Below, one piece after another: positions 43,390-55,260 of a stretch of DNA of 64,000 bases; position 1 is the first letter of the stretch, and every line of letters starts with the position of its first letter. Source of the stretch: Ciona savignyi (Eukaryota; Chordata; Ascidiacea; Phlebobranchia; Cionidae); contig CH003375.1 of assembly GCA_000149265.1 (NCBI GenBank), positions 170,218-234,217 of the forward strand, read 5' to 3'. The notes under the pieces were generated by a model. That model was not told where the DNA came from and made no database searches. It was given only the letters and a program-made list of their open reading frames with translations. Both the position numbers and the translations under genes were made by a program.

Positions 43390-44690
43390 TACCGTAAACC
43401 GGGGTGTATAGGGACTGCCGGGTAAATAGGGACAAAACCAAGTAAAGTTTTTTGAACTCCCAATTATTAAAAATGAGTTATGCAGAGTCAATTTAAACAA
43501 TAAGCTAGATAAACAATATTATATATATCATATAATTATAGTTAATATTAATATTATATTACTATAGTTGCCGTGTTTTACCGCTGAAAATGGTAAAAAT
43601 ATGTTACAAAATTTGAAGTAGGGTAAAACTTTATATATTTGAAGTATATTCAATTTGATCTTTGTCTTATTTTTTCAGGCAACAGGTTCCACTATATGTG
43701 AGGTATTCATATTAAAAAAATCATTATGATCATACAAATGCATTAAATCAATATTTTCATTTAATTAATTTTTTTACGAAAAGCAATTATTGAGGGGTGA
43801 ATAGGGACACCATTTAAAATCAAATAGCCAAGAATTAAGATGTCATGTGTATACATGGTAAAGTGAGAAGAAAGCAACATAAAAAATTAATCACAAAAAA
43901 AATTGAATCAGGCAAAAATTTAAGAAGAAAAAAATAAAATAGCCAAGAGTGCCCTGTATCGACATATAAAAAGAGACAAAGCCGAACGAAGGGCAAATAA
44001 TCCTAACCAATGAGATAGAGATACAGCTTATCCAGCACATCAAAACAGAATCCTCAGAGAAAAGGAAAGTTATACTTTAATTAACAAAATCTTCCATCAG
44101 GGAAGTTTGAAGGCACTTTTCTATAGCGTACGGAAAATAATGGGACTGAATTTGTGCATGCACAACCAGCTGACAAAACCAATATTAGGTATTAACAAAT
44201 ATGTGGCCAAACAGGTCTATATGTGTTTCTGCAAAGTAGACATCATGTTATAATGATATTTAATCCAAATTCAAACTTGTGATTTCATAACAATATACAT
44301 TAGATGAGTAGTACAATGTGTAGTTTTATGTTAAAGTACAATCTTTCTAAAGATTATTTAAAGCAACAATATTTCTTTTTTAAACCACTGGTGATGTACC
44401 TCTTCACCCCCTCATATGAATTAATAAGAACAAGACAGTCCTTGTATCTTAAAATGTGTTAAAACAAATAGCGTCCCTATTCACCCCCAAACCGAGGTGA
44501 ATAGGGACAGTCAGTTTTAATAAAAAAAGATAGTAAAAATCTAAAAATAATTCAAAAGTTTTGTAATGTATATATACTCACTATTCATGGACATAAAATA
44601 ACACCAAAAATGTATTACCAATGATTTATAAAAAAAAAGTTATTTATAATTATCTGCCAAAATTGTCCCTATACACCCCGGTTTACGGTA
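43390..44690. mobile_element. 1.3-kb DNA transposon remnant with TA ends
   Basis: Inverted ends TACCGTAAACCGGGGTGTAT and its complement at 44671-44690, flanked by TA. The subterminal motif GGTGAATAGGGACA recurs inside at about 43794, 44474 and 44500. Plus-strand 43930-44020 reads IAKSALYRHIKRDKAERRAN before a stop, like the helix-turn-helix of pogo/CENP-B-type transposases. Decayed or non-autonomous. TA duplication plus HTH suggests the Tc1/mariner-pogo group; not certain. Confidence 0.8.
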
Positions 44691-45433
44691 TTGTTGTTTT
44701 GAGAGAAAATATAACTGTTTTGTGTTGTTCAGAATATAAACGAACAGGTACCTCTATTTATGAGAGGATCGCTATGAGAAGTTTTTTCTGGTTTTCCCAA
44801 AGACTTTTGAAGTTACTAATAGTATGCGAATCAAGCGCTCAAAGAGATCCTGTAGTAATTATAGGTACCTGTACCGTAAACGAACAAGTAGTCAGAACAA
44901 CTACACAAATTATTAGTTAGCGGCAGGCCATGTCTATGCTACAATTAAAGGTATTGGTTTCTCAATTTAATTTAACTTACACCAGAAGCAACACGCAAAC
45001 ATCTGGTACATCGATGCACCTTAACTGCTGGAAACTTACAACTGCTTACTCTTACATAATTGCAATGATAAAATAGTGAGCAAGTCACGGGAAATGATAT
45101 ACCGGTTGAAATTTAGCCTGAGTAACAGTGGTACATATTTAAAAATCTATATTGACAATTTTATTTATTTATTTTTAGATAACTTGGTTATTGCTAGTTT
45201 CCAAATACATAACAAATCGCAAAATTAATTGGCACTAAAATAGTTACTTCTACTACTCGGTTTAATGACTTAGCTGAATACAGTTGTTACGTCATAAAAT
45301 GGATTTTTATTAGGATGAAATGGCGCGTAACCAAATGAGTATCGTGACCGATTAATATTACAATACATTCTAAATAAAAAACATCTCATTGACAGCCTAT
45401 TGCAGGTACGAAATTAGTCCGGTAAAATAAAAA
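44691..45433. other. Intergenic, no gene seen
   Basis: A 99-codon plus frame begins inside the transposon end and has no recognisable motif. Otherwise AT-rich and featureless. Confidence 0.4.
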
Positions 45434-45475
45434 TGATTGGATATTCTATTTACCCCAGAAAATGGAAGGGTAATC
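45434..45475 (-). repeat. SINE tail fragment, reverse
   Basis: GGATATTCTATTTACCCC and ATGGAAGGGTAATCATGTG match the complement of the SINE 3' end. It lies head-on against the full copy that follows. Confidence 0.55.
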
Positions 45476-45480
45476 ATGTG

Positions 45481-45775
45481 TCCGGCCCGGTGGTCTAGCG
45501 GTTAAGTGCGTCGCCTTTCAATCGAAAGGTTGCAGGTGCGAAACTGGTCGCTAGCTAGTCGGTTGTGTCCTTGGGCAAGGCACTTTACGGACATTGCCTG
45601 AACCCAGCGGATTAAAGGGTTCTACTAAATTGAAGGAACGTGTCTATCATATACAACACACTGCAATAGCTCCGGTAACCCGACGGTGGGCGCGAGGTGA
45701 TCTGACGGTTGCCCATGTGTTAACCCCCTTGGTTTTCCCAATCACGGGAATAAACATGAAATATCCTATCCTATA
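45481..45775 (+). repeat. Best-preserved tRNA-derived SINE
   Basis: Reference copy for the family. The A box TGGTCTAGCGG at 45491-45501 fits TRGYNNARNNG exactly. The B-box-like GGTGCGAAACT at 45535-45545 differs from GGTTCRANNCC mainly at one T. The body contains TAGTCGGTTGTGTCCTTGGG, CACTGCAATAGCTCCGG and GGGCGCGAGGTGATCTGACG. It ends TAAACATGAAATATCC with a TCCTATCCTAT tail. RNA polymerase III transcription is implied by the boxes. About twenty copies lie in this window, in both orientations. Confidence 0.92.
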
Positions 45776-47729
45776 TTTTTATTGCCTGCAAACCCTACAT
45801 ATCGTCATTATTGTCCGTTATTGCCCCACGTGTCGGATGAAGTTTAAGACATCGCTACGGTCTTTTGTTTATCCCATTAATTCACCAGGGTGCGATTTTT
45901 TGTCAAAATATAAAAACTGATTAAAAAAGGTCCATTTGAAGGGAACAGGATAGGATACCTCAACTACACCAAAACAAGAAAGAAGAAAACATAAAATTAA
46001 ATCTAGTTAAATATTGTAAGAATTGTTAGATTTTTTTCTATATAGGCCTACCAACATGAATATTTCAGTTAAAAACAGGCCTATCTAAATTGGTTTGTTA
46101 ACTTGGGAATTCATTAATTTCAGCTTGTAGAAACAAACATTATACACTTTGTATATTAAAATAGTTAACCAAGCAACCCGTTTATTTTCCATACATGAGT
46201 ATAGGCCTATATATCATACAGTCAAAACCAAAAATATTGGTGACTAACACGTGGTTGACACGATATAGTCAAATTTCATATTCTGCAATTTATAATTTAA
46301 AAGTTTTAGGGGAAAAGGCGGACTAATGGAACTGGCACCACTTCTTTAATAAAAAAATTGACCTTTCAACCCATATAAGACTATTGGGTGAAACAACTAC
46401 ATTATGTACGAACCTGTTTAACTCGGGCAAGCCAAGATTAAAACCACACTTTGACTGGGTACCAAACTGTAAGTCAACTGTACAGCAGATCTGATGACAT
46501 GAAACCGTTCATCTGACTTTACGAATTGCATAATCAAAATGTGTTTGTATTAAAACTTTTGTTTACGACTTCAAATTAAATTGGTTGTCATGGAGATATA
46601 TAGGTAAAAGGTTAAACAACCGTAATAATCGAAAGTGAATGAAAGTTGTGACGTCGACGTTTTAATCTTTAATAAACACTTAAAGTGTCGTGCGGTATAG
46701 AGATTAATTATAGTATCCTAGGACCTATACTAGAGCATTTTTCTTGGGCCATTTAAAAACCTAATTAATGTGATATTTGAGCTTGTTTTAATAAACACAA
46801 TCAATCAATATTCTGCCCAATATTCGAAAGAACAACTTAAAGTTCCTGACCAAGTTCTTTCGGCATCATCGTTAGGGCATAACGAAAACTTTTGATTATT
46901 ACGTAACAAAAATATCAATCATTGTAAATGTACAAAGGGAGGTCTTGTGGCAAGCTATATACATTTAATATTATATTACCTAAATTTTTGATAGCCGTAA
47001 TATTCGAATTGGCAAAAAACTAAAATTATTTTTATTATTGTTTTGCTGCGGCACACCTAAGTATTGTCTTGCGAAAGGGTAGCGTGCCGCGGCACACTAG
47101 TTGCGAAGCACTGCTTTAGAGAAATATGATAACAGTGCGGATGACAAAATTTTCAAAAACTTAAACTTACCAACTCAGTAATGGTAGCGTCCAGAGTCCT
47201 TGACACTAATAATAAATGCTTATGTGCGACATATATTCAGCACGAAATACGCATCACATGTTAGAAAAATGTCAAGCAAATAACGGAAATATTAAGAGGG
47301 AAAGCGGAAAGAAAGGAAACTGCTTACTAAAATTACGGAAACTAATTTAACCCTGTTCTAAACACTAATACCAATCCCAGAATCTTGTTATCTTGTTTAT
47401 TATCTTGTTTATTCTTGTTATCTTGTTTATTATATTATCTAAAAATGCCTTCATTATGTCATATTTACACCTGCTGTACCGACCTTACCAATTGCTGACC
47501 AAAAGAACTCACATTTTGTCCGCATAGCCTTAAACAAAACAAAAGTGACCGCATTGGAAATGACCAATACGTCTTTAAAAGTCCCGCCCCCGCAATTTAA
47601 GAAACCTCGGGTTAGAATATTTACACGCGCTGTTTATAGCATAGTCAACCGCCACAAATACTAATGTGTAAATAGGATAAAAAGTAAAACGATTATTTTA
47701 TACATCTAGTTTATCCTACTGAATGCGGT
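45776..47729. other. Intergenic, repeat fragments only
   Basis: No gene. It contains a hAT end fragment (47035-47112) and a weak copy of the MITE-like family near 47290-47380 (GAGGGAAAGCGGAAAG, then CTAAACACTAATACC). Confidence 0.45.
47035..47112. mobile_element. hAT end fragment
   Basis: GTGCCGCGGCACACTAGTTG then GCGAAGCACTG is the complement of a CAGTGCTTCGC-type hAT terminus. The GCGGCACACC to the left is a second match to the same subterminal sequence. Confidence 0.55.
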
Positions 47730-47934
47730 AGCATGTTTAATAAGTGCATTCGATAAATGTGTGAAACCTTTAAACCGGTTAAACCTTTAAATTGTTTTTT
47801 TTTTATTCAAACCGGAACGGAACCCTATCTACATTGCGTATTCTTATCTGACTTATTCGAACTCTCACCCTGCGCCAAAAACATTACAAGCAATGCTCAT
47901 TCGTGATATTGAAATCATGGGGACGAGTCGGTGA

Positions 47935-48240
47935 TGATTGGTTGGGACCAATTGGTTAGTGTGTCACCTTTCAGCTGAAGGGTTGCCGGTTGAAACTGGG
48001 TGTCAACTAGTCGGTGGTGTCTTTGAATGCAGTACTTATCTTTATCTGAACCAAGTGGAATGATGGGTTCGATCAAATTGAAGGACTGTCTAAATCTTCC
48101 ACACAACGCTGTAATAGCTTCGGTAACATGACGGTGGGCACTAGATTTTATGAATGCACGAGTGTTAACGCCCCTTGCGTTTGCGTTTTGTCAGTCACGG
48201 GGATAAACATAACTAGAATATCCTATCTTATCCCATAGTA
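47935..48240 (+). repeat. SINE copy within duplication copy 1
   Basis: Forward diverged copy (GGTTGAAACTGGGTGTC, ACTAGTCGGTGGTGTC, GGGGATAAACATAACTAG). Its partner is at 54165-54480. Confidence 0.75.
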
Positions 48241-48314
48241 TCCACTCCGACTTGCACTGATTATGTTTCTAACTACCTTGTAAGACACATAAGTTAAAAA
48301 TCTTAAGTCATAGT

Positions 48315-48490
48315 TTATTTCGATAGAACAAGTCGTACGGATACTCGTGATAATAACGTGCAATTGCGGCCAAATACTCGGTTCCACACATTGTATATGA
48401 CGCAGTTCCAAATCCATGACGTCATAAATACTCCTACAGTGACAACGAAAACGATGGAACAAGCGTCGAATTTCGGGCCTTTGTTCAAAG
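48315..48490 (-). pseudogene. Second copy of the GPCR TM7 exon
   Basis: After an acceptor TTCTTCAG the frame runs 58 codons to a stop: ALNKGPKFDACSIVFVVTVG, then TM7 with NCVIYNVWNRVFGR and a short tail ending VRLVLSK. The acceptor and phase are the same as in the exon at 55372, so exon 55871-55739 could splice to either. Four residues differ in the shared part. It could be a live alternative last exon (about 7.2 kb away, beyond the lectin-like gene) or a leftover of duplication. No other GPCR exon copy was found near it. Confidence 0.75.
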
Positions 48491-48949
48491 CTGAAGAAAT
48501 TTGGTACAAATATTAAAATATCCTATGCATATATGGATCAACTTAAATCCAATGACATACTTGAGATATTGTTAAAGTTTTGACACATGACGTCATTGGA
48601 TGGCGTAACGACCTAAGTCACACGTAAGGTTTGGGTTTTAAACCCTAGCGAGGGTGCAAAGCTGGGATGAATCGGTGTGAACAACAACCTTGGACATATC
48701 AAGGTGAATCGTGGTTCAGACACATAATATGGAGATCATAAATCAATTGTTTGTTGGGGAGTCCGGTTACCGGGGAATCCCCTACAACGTGCTTGGAAGC
48801 ACAATTGTGAAGTTTCAGGACAGACTGTGCGGAATTGATGGATTGCTGGGGATAAATAACACATCAAAAAGCAGGGGTACTATCTGTGCTACTATAGTTT
48901 GAGCATTTTATCCACAAGTCTACATGATTGTACGAATCATAATTTTCTT

Positions 48950-50100
48950 CTTACCGTCTGAGTGGTTATATCATCTGCCCATGTTTCATTTTCCTGAGCC
49001 ATCTTTCTCAGAGCAAAGGATGAACAACTAGGATATAAAGTTGATCCAAAAAATGTGCACATTCATTCGATGGTCAACTGGTTCCGTATCCATGTTATCA
49101 TCTGGCCAACAGAGAAAGCGCAGGGCATAGAATCTACCAATACTTGATAAAACATGCTTTAATATCCGTCACAGGCGCAACTCTCTCCAGGCCGAATAGT
49201 AAAAGCTCTTCGACCAGGTCATTAGTCAAGTCAGTTCCTTGCAGTAAATTGTCATTCATTCACATTCTGTTAAGACAAGCAGCGCAATCAAAGACAAGCC
49301 GAAATTTCGGCCGAGTGCAGTGGTATGGTATATACTAGGATACTCGTCAGTTCAGCATAAGGCACAACGGTGGCATGACCTCGTGTGATGTAATCACTTA
49401 TCTTTAGGCCATACTTGTAAAATAATTCAGAGTCACCTGTTAAGCGCCTCTTCAGTGATTTGATTCGCTTTGATTCCATCAACCGGTTGTTTGAAAGTGT
49501 AACTCTAGTTTGCCCCAAGGTAGTCCAATCTGATGATGTGTCCGCAACCTTGGTTGCCATATCTTCTGTCATCTTAATTGCTTATCTATCCTCAAAAGAC
49601 AGCTTAAATTCTGTTCCTGTGCCAGGTCGCTGAATTCTCTGGAAAACACGTTTAAAATCTCATTGTACGAGTTATCTGCAGGTTCACACTGTTTCGTGAA
49701 TTAGACACACGCATGAAACACCTCTGCTTTGCCCTGGCCGGCAGAAGCTGAGAGATCATCCCCGAATATTGTCCAGCCAAGTGCTATGTGAAGCCCCAGT
49801 GGCTCGCCATGCCTTCCACTGCATTGCTTAGCCAATCGTAAAGCATCTATGACGTTGTTCCTAACAAAAGTTTAACGTTTCCATTATCCAGTTTGGGAAA
49901 GTTCAGGTCCATCAAATGGGGGTAAAGAGCAGCCACCTCTTTTGTAGCAATGCTGCTACTGACATCAATCAACTTATCTGTAATCAACATGTCGTGCACG
50001 TTAAATGTCTCGTTTTTCCTTCGTAAGTCCTTGAACGAAGTGTCAAGTGTTTATGACGTAAACAGTTCCTTTCGTTTGTGGGGCGGATTAGCCGCCCTTG
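48950..50100 (-). mobile_element. Decayed BEL/Pao LTR-retrotransposon pol fragment
   Basis: Minus-strand fragments, in pol order across several frames: LYPHLMDLNFPKLDNGNVKL (protease region, near 49890), LGWTIFGDDLSASAG (near 49780), SLKRRLTGDSELFYKYGLKI (near 49440), LLQGTDLTNDLVEELLLFGL (reverse transcriptase, near 49210) and EPVDHRMNVHIFW followed by SSFALRKMAQEN (near 49060). These match the BEL/Pao RT pattern. Stops and frameshifts make it inactive. No LTRs were found. Confidence 0.82.
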
Positions 50101-50567
50101 CCAAAATAATCAGATGCCCACGATGAGCTGATTTTGAAACCTTATTTCACGTTATAACACACAAAGTTGGGACAATACTAAACAAATGCAAAATAAACGA
50201 TTAAAACAAGGCAACATGCAAAAAACAATGATTTAAAAAGTTCACGTTATGAAATGGACAACAAGTACTGCGAAACGCAGTTCAGCAAACGTTAACTTCA
50301 ATGCGTATGTATCTTGCATTTTCCGGGAAAGTTTCGTTAAAGCCATCAAAGTTCGAATGTAGTCAGCTCAGACGGATGACGGGTTTTCTATTTTAGATTT
50401 AGATGCGGGGTGAATAAAAAGTCACCATGATCGTTAATAATAAAACTGGCAAGAAAAGGTAACATACATATAAATCGAAGTTTAAAAGCGCATTGTTATT
50501 ATGATGGATGTTTAAATATTTCAGTGGTGTGAAGTGGCTTAATCCTTGTTGGTAGAAGGTGTCGAGA

Positions 50568-52145
50568 TCACAATGGTAATTCACACAGCACGCGCGACAA
50601 AATTGCACTAGCGGGTGAGAAGTTCACAATGCCGACGTATGTATTGGCTGGATCGGTTCGCACAAACATCCAGATTGCTGTCCAAGTCGTAGAGAAGTTC
50701 GGATATTTAGGAAGCCAACTACCATTGTAGCCCGGCTCTCCCGTGCTTAAGGTCATTAAGTCATTCTGGTAAAATGGAAAAAATACTTTAATTCAGTTCG
50801 TTTCATTAAATTAAAACACAGGTTGGATTTGTTTAAACACGTGCGGCCGAGCGGTTAGCACAATCGACGAATATATCCCACCTCGAGGACCTTAATACTT
50901 GTTATTATAAAAGACACCTAACCTGACGAAGGTAAGGTAATTAAAATAGATGTTTACCTAAGGTTAACTTTAAACCCTTGTAAATCACGGCGTAATATAT
51001 AAAATCGGCTAAAAGAGAATAAACCAGGTTACAATAAAAATACAAATATGTTAACACAAACCGTTGGGTTGTAGTTCATCGCTAACCAAACTGCAGCATC
51101 AGACACTTCATTAACACTGGTCATGGTAGCCCTGACGTAACTATAGACTGCGTCATACATCTGCTTGTCCTCAATGTCCACTAACGTTGCATTGAAGTTC
51201 AGACACGACATATCGGCTTCAGATCGAGTTTGGTATCCTACTTTGCTTGGATCCGGCATCCAAATATATTTCCTGTTTTGTATAATGCCCGGACCTATAA
51301 AATAAGTTATTTTATTCATTCTATGAACTAAACGGGTTGATTGTACAATATTTATTCTACAAATATGAAACGTCACGTCGTTTTAATACAATTCGGCTTT
51401 AGGATAGAATATTCATGTTTATTCTCGTAAATGAAAAAACAAGGGGCTAACACACGGGCAATGGTCAGATGACCTCGCGCTCACCATCGGGTTACCGGAG
51501 ATATTGCGGTGTGTTGTGTATGATTTATACGTTCCCTTAACTTAGTAGAACTTATTAATCCGCTAGGTTCAGGCAATGTCCGTTAAGTGTTTTGTCCAAG
51601 GACACAACCAACTAGCTAGAGATCAGTTTTGTACCTGCACCTTTTCGGTTAAAAGCCGCCCACTAAACCAACTCAGTATAATCAACCCACTGGTACTATG
51701 TTACACTGGTACTACCTATCATGATATTCTCAGAGAGATGAATCGAATCCTGAAGAAAAATTACCAACCTGAGTAAAACGTCCAATCCACAAAGAGATTC
51801 TCTTGCCAGTCGTCCTCTACAGTTCCCTCCATTTGAAGTATAAAGCCATGTATAAAGATTTCGGTCACTCTCGCCTGGTATTTGTGTAACACAGATGGAT
51901 TTTTGTTCCGAACTGTTACGTCGACAAGAATCGGTACAGAATTCAAGCACATCTTGAAGGGGACAACTACACCTTTCGTTTGAGATTTATGGGCAAAAGA
52001 TAGATCAAAACTTCCTTTCTGAGAAGTGGGCACTCCTGAAATATTCAAAGTTTAAAAAATCATAAATACAATACGTTTGTTTAAAAAGCTTACCGCATGC
52101 AGCTATTTTTAAACTACAGATAACGACCAACAGTATGAATTTCAT
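50568..52145 (-). CDS. Secreted protein with divergent C-type-lectin-like domain
   Basis: Four exons join in frame: 52145-52094, 52035-51769, 51294-51062, 50765-50568; 249 residues. Exon 1 is a signal peptide (MKFILLVVICSLKIAAC). Exon 2 encodes about 88 residues I cannot assign. Exons 3-4 look like a CTLD: TRSEADMSC, then LVDIEDKQMYDAVYSYV, VWLAMNYNP, and the terminal VLCELPL matching the final CE of the fold. Only one cysteine pair of the CTLD (about Cys137 and Cys245) is kept, and no EPN or WND calcium motif is visible, so sugar binding by the classical mode is unlikely. It lies between the two copies of the GPCR last exon, on the same strand. CTLD assignment is moderate; the exon structure is well supported. 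Confidence 0.78.
51398..51685 (-). repeat. SINE copy in intron 2 of the lectin-like gene
   Basis: Full-length reverse copy (TAGGATAGAATATTCATG to the tRNA-like head with CGGTTAAAAGCCGCCC). Confidence 0.8.
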
Positions 52146-53954
52146 GATTGTTTGTTTAAATTGTGAAAATATTAAACCTAACCTGCAATGCAATGTTTTA
52201 AAATATGGATTAAAACACACATTGCCCTAAAAAAAATTTCAAAATGCTTATTGGGCATCCTTATCACCAAATATTAGTAAGCTACTGCCATTATCATAAT
52301 GCATCTAATATAGTCATCATACGCGCAAGTACACGGATATTAACTGCAAAGCTAAAGGCAAAATCTCGACCCTACTTTTCCGATTAAGTTACCAACTGTT
52401 GTTCAGCACGTCACAAAAGTACGTTTGAATATAGAAATCTTCATATGAATCGGTATAGCTAACTGTTTGTTTACACGGCCATTCTATTTCGGGGAGATTT
52501 TATTATTATTGTTTTGTCCCACAAAGATCGTTTTTCCAATAGAATCGGTTTATCAATCGATCGCGTTGACAATTCGGTACCACGAACATTAAATTTTGGG
52601 GGAAGTATGGCTTTACCAAACCTAGCAGTGATGTCTCTTCAGTCCGACTGGTGACCATAGAGGTACGAATAACCAACCACACAATATAGTTGGGTCATGC
52701 AACGTATGGTGAAACGCACCAACGTGTGAATGCAGTGCAAACTCAGCTGATATACCGGAAACTGGAGAGTGTCAACCACGTGTTAAACACTAGTAATGTC
52801 TGGACTGGCAGGAGTTTTCCTTCCAAATACATTACAGCTAACCCCACTTAAAAGTTTATTTATTCGTTTATTTTATTCACATTATTATAATTTAAACTTA
52901 TTTGTTCTTTCCAATTGTAAAATATCAAAAATAAGAATATTGACCAGAAATGCAAAAACATTCGGGAAAATGTCGGATGCGCTTATTTTCTGGGGTATGG
53001 CGGGAGTTCCCCTTGCGTGATTTATCCAAATTTTGTCACTAAATAACTACTATATTAGTTCATTTTCATAAAAATGTAGCTGGGTAGTTCATTTTTTGCT
53101 GTTATTTATGGAGTTAAAGTAGACTGACCACTAGTGATATTAAGTGTTGGGGGGTTTCCCTATAAATGGTTAATGGTGGGTATGGGGTACCCAAATATTT
53201 TTTGTTCGCATTGAAATTCATTATCGATTTGTGTTGGTTTTAAGTGTTTAACAGTTTTAATACCCGTGGTATTGATGCATCTTTATTTTGTATTTCGGCC
53301 CAATTCGCACGCGTCATAATATTGTATTTATGATTGGATATGCATGTTTTCTTTTGGTGGAAATTCGGGGTAAACTGGGTAATTTGAATTCTATAGTTTC
53401 TATGATTCTTTAATTTTCTTAAAAATTTAAGGTAAATATTTCTTTCAAATACGGAGATAAAGGGGATAACGACGATATGCTAATTATCTGGCGACATGAC
53501 ATGCTCACCACGAGCGTGGTGCAAAAGAAAGGATAACGGAGTAAAATCAATATATCTTCCCATCGAAAATCCGAAGGCAGTTTATAAATATATAGATATC
53601 AAGTTTGGATTGGTAAATCGAGAACCTTTTAGTTTCTGATTGCAGGAACAAACGTTACACACTGTGAATCATACATACCAAGGGTGGTGAGGTAGCCAGG
53701 GAACCCGGTCGTTTCTGAATACAGAAAAATCAAGCGTTCACTTTATGGGGGTTTTACAAATAGTGGCCGTTTACACGTGGCTGACATTTTCTTGTGTATG
53801 TAGGGTTTCGGTGTAAAACCACCAACTTATGTTAATCGCAGCAATTCGAAGGCAAATAAAACGAAATTATATTTCCATAAATCACTATAATGCTCCAATA
53901 TGATTGTTCCACATCAATTCCCGCCTAAACCACAGAAAATATAATAATTCTATG
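52146..53954. other. Intergenic, no gene seen
   Basis: Upstream flank of the lectin-like gene. AT-rich short frames only; no repeat family recognised. Confidence 0.45.
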
Positions 53955-54622
53955 AGCATGTTTAATAAGTGCAATCGATAAAAATGTGTAAACGAACCTT
54001 TAAACCGGTTCGGATTGTTTTTTTATCCAAACCGCAGCAGAACCCGAACTATATATTGCGTGTTCTTTAACTGACTTATTCAAACTCTCACCCTGCGCCA
54101 ACAACATTACAAACAATGCTCATTCGTGATATTGAAATCATGGGGACGAGTCGATGATGATTCCTTGGGACCAATCGGTTAGTGTGTGTCACCTGTCAGC
54201 TGAATGGTTGACGGTTCGAAACTGGGTGTCAACTAGTCGGTGGTGTCCTTAAGCACGGTTTTTAATGGAAATTGTCCGAACTTAGTGGAATGATGGGTTC
54301 TATTAAATTGAAACACCGTCTAAATCTTTTACACAAATCTGTAATAGCTACGGTAACCTGATTGTGGGCAATTAGGGCACTAGCTATAGATCTTATGAAT
54401 GTACGAGTGTTAACGCCCCTTGCGTTTTGTCATTCACGGGGATAAACATAAATAGAATATCCTATATTATCCCATAGTATCCACTACGACTTGCACTGAT
54501 TATGTATATAAACCACCTGTGTAAAAACACATAAGTTAAAAATTTAAAGACAGAATGTATTGCGATAGAACATGTCGTGCGGATACGGCGTGAAAATAAC
54601 GTGCAATTGCGTCAAAAATACT
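53955..54622. repeat. Segmental duplication, copy 2 left part
   Basis: Matches 47730-48378, including the SINE at 54165-54480. Copy 2 is then interrupted by 638 bp before resuming at 55261. Confidence 0.9.
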
Positions 54623-55260
54623 ATGCGTGTAGGTATAAAGTCGTTTATACTAAAATTCTTTTTGTTAAAAAAATAAATTCACAATTCAGTTACCATAGGT
54701 CTATTAGATTGTAATTCAGGTAGTCTTAATAAGATGAGATATTGAAGTTTATTCCCGTGAATGGGGAAACGCAATGGATGTTAACACACGGACAATCGGC
54801 TGATCACCTTGCACCCACCGTTGGGTTACCGGGGCTATTGCAGTCTGTTGTGTATGATTGAGATTTTTTTTATTTTGGTAGAACCATTATCCCACTAGAT
54901 TCAGACAATGTCCGTTAAGTGCTTTACACGGCTGAGTGACGTCTAATCGAAAGGTTTTTGGGTCAAACCAGTCGCTAGCTTTTCAGTTGTATGCTTGGCA
55001 CACATCGTGAATCAATGGGTCAGTAAAAATGTAGCAAAAGTTCACTTTGTAACCAATAACTTATATTAGTTCCGGCAACCCTACTATGTGCACGGGGTAT
55101 TTGATGATTAACATTACGCCCTTCGCTGTCCCATGTACCAGGATATACATGGGCATAAATGACATTTGATCTTAGTGACTACTTTCCAAGAGAAATCACT
55201 CATCCCGTACAACGAGATCGCAGTGAATATATAAGGCTGATGGCCGAACTACGGTAATCC
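54623..55260. other. 638-bp insertion in duplication copy 2
   Basis: Absent from copy 1, where the flanking bases are joined at 48378/48379. It contains a reverse SINE (54735-54925) and a degenerate forward SINE head and body (54930-55165). It provides the last codons and stop of the GPCR model ending at 55200. No target duplication is evident. Confidence 0.75.
54735..55165. repeat. Two opposed SINE copies within the insertion
   Basis: Reverse truncated copy (GTTTATTCCCGTGAATGG to CAATGTCCGTTAAGTGC), then a forward degenerate copy (CTAATCGAAAGG, AACCAGTCGCTAGC). Confidence 0.65.

Larger units (their letters stand above)
47730..48580. repeat. Segmental duplication, copy 1
   Basis: Matches 53955-54622 plus 55261-55465 with strong similarity; about 10 differences in the last 200 bp. 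It includes a SINE (47935-48240) present in both copies, so that SINE is older than the duplication. It also includes a copy of the GPCR terminal exon. Confidence 0.9.

Noticed and set aside
48711..48902. Plus frame with FVGESGYRGIPYNVLG, resembling the GDSGY motif of Harbinger transposases
   Set aside because: Only one short motif resembles the family, and neither flank continues the match. Not enough to call an element.
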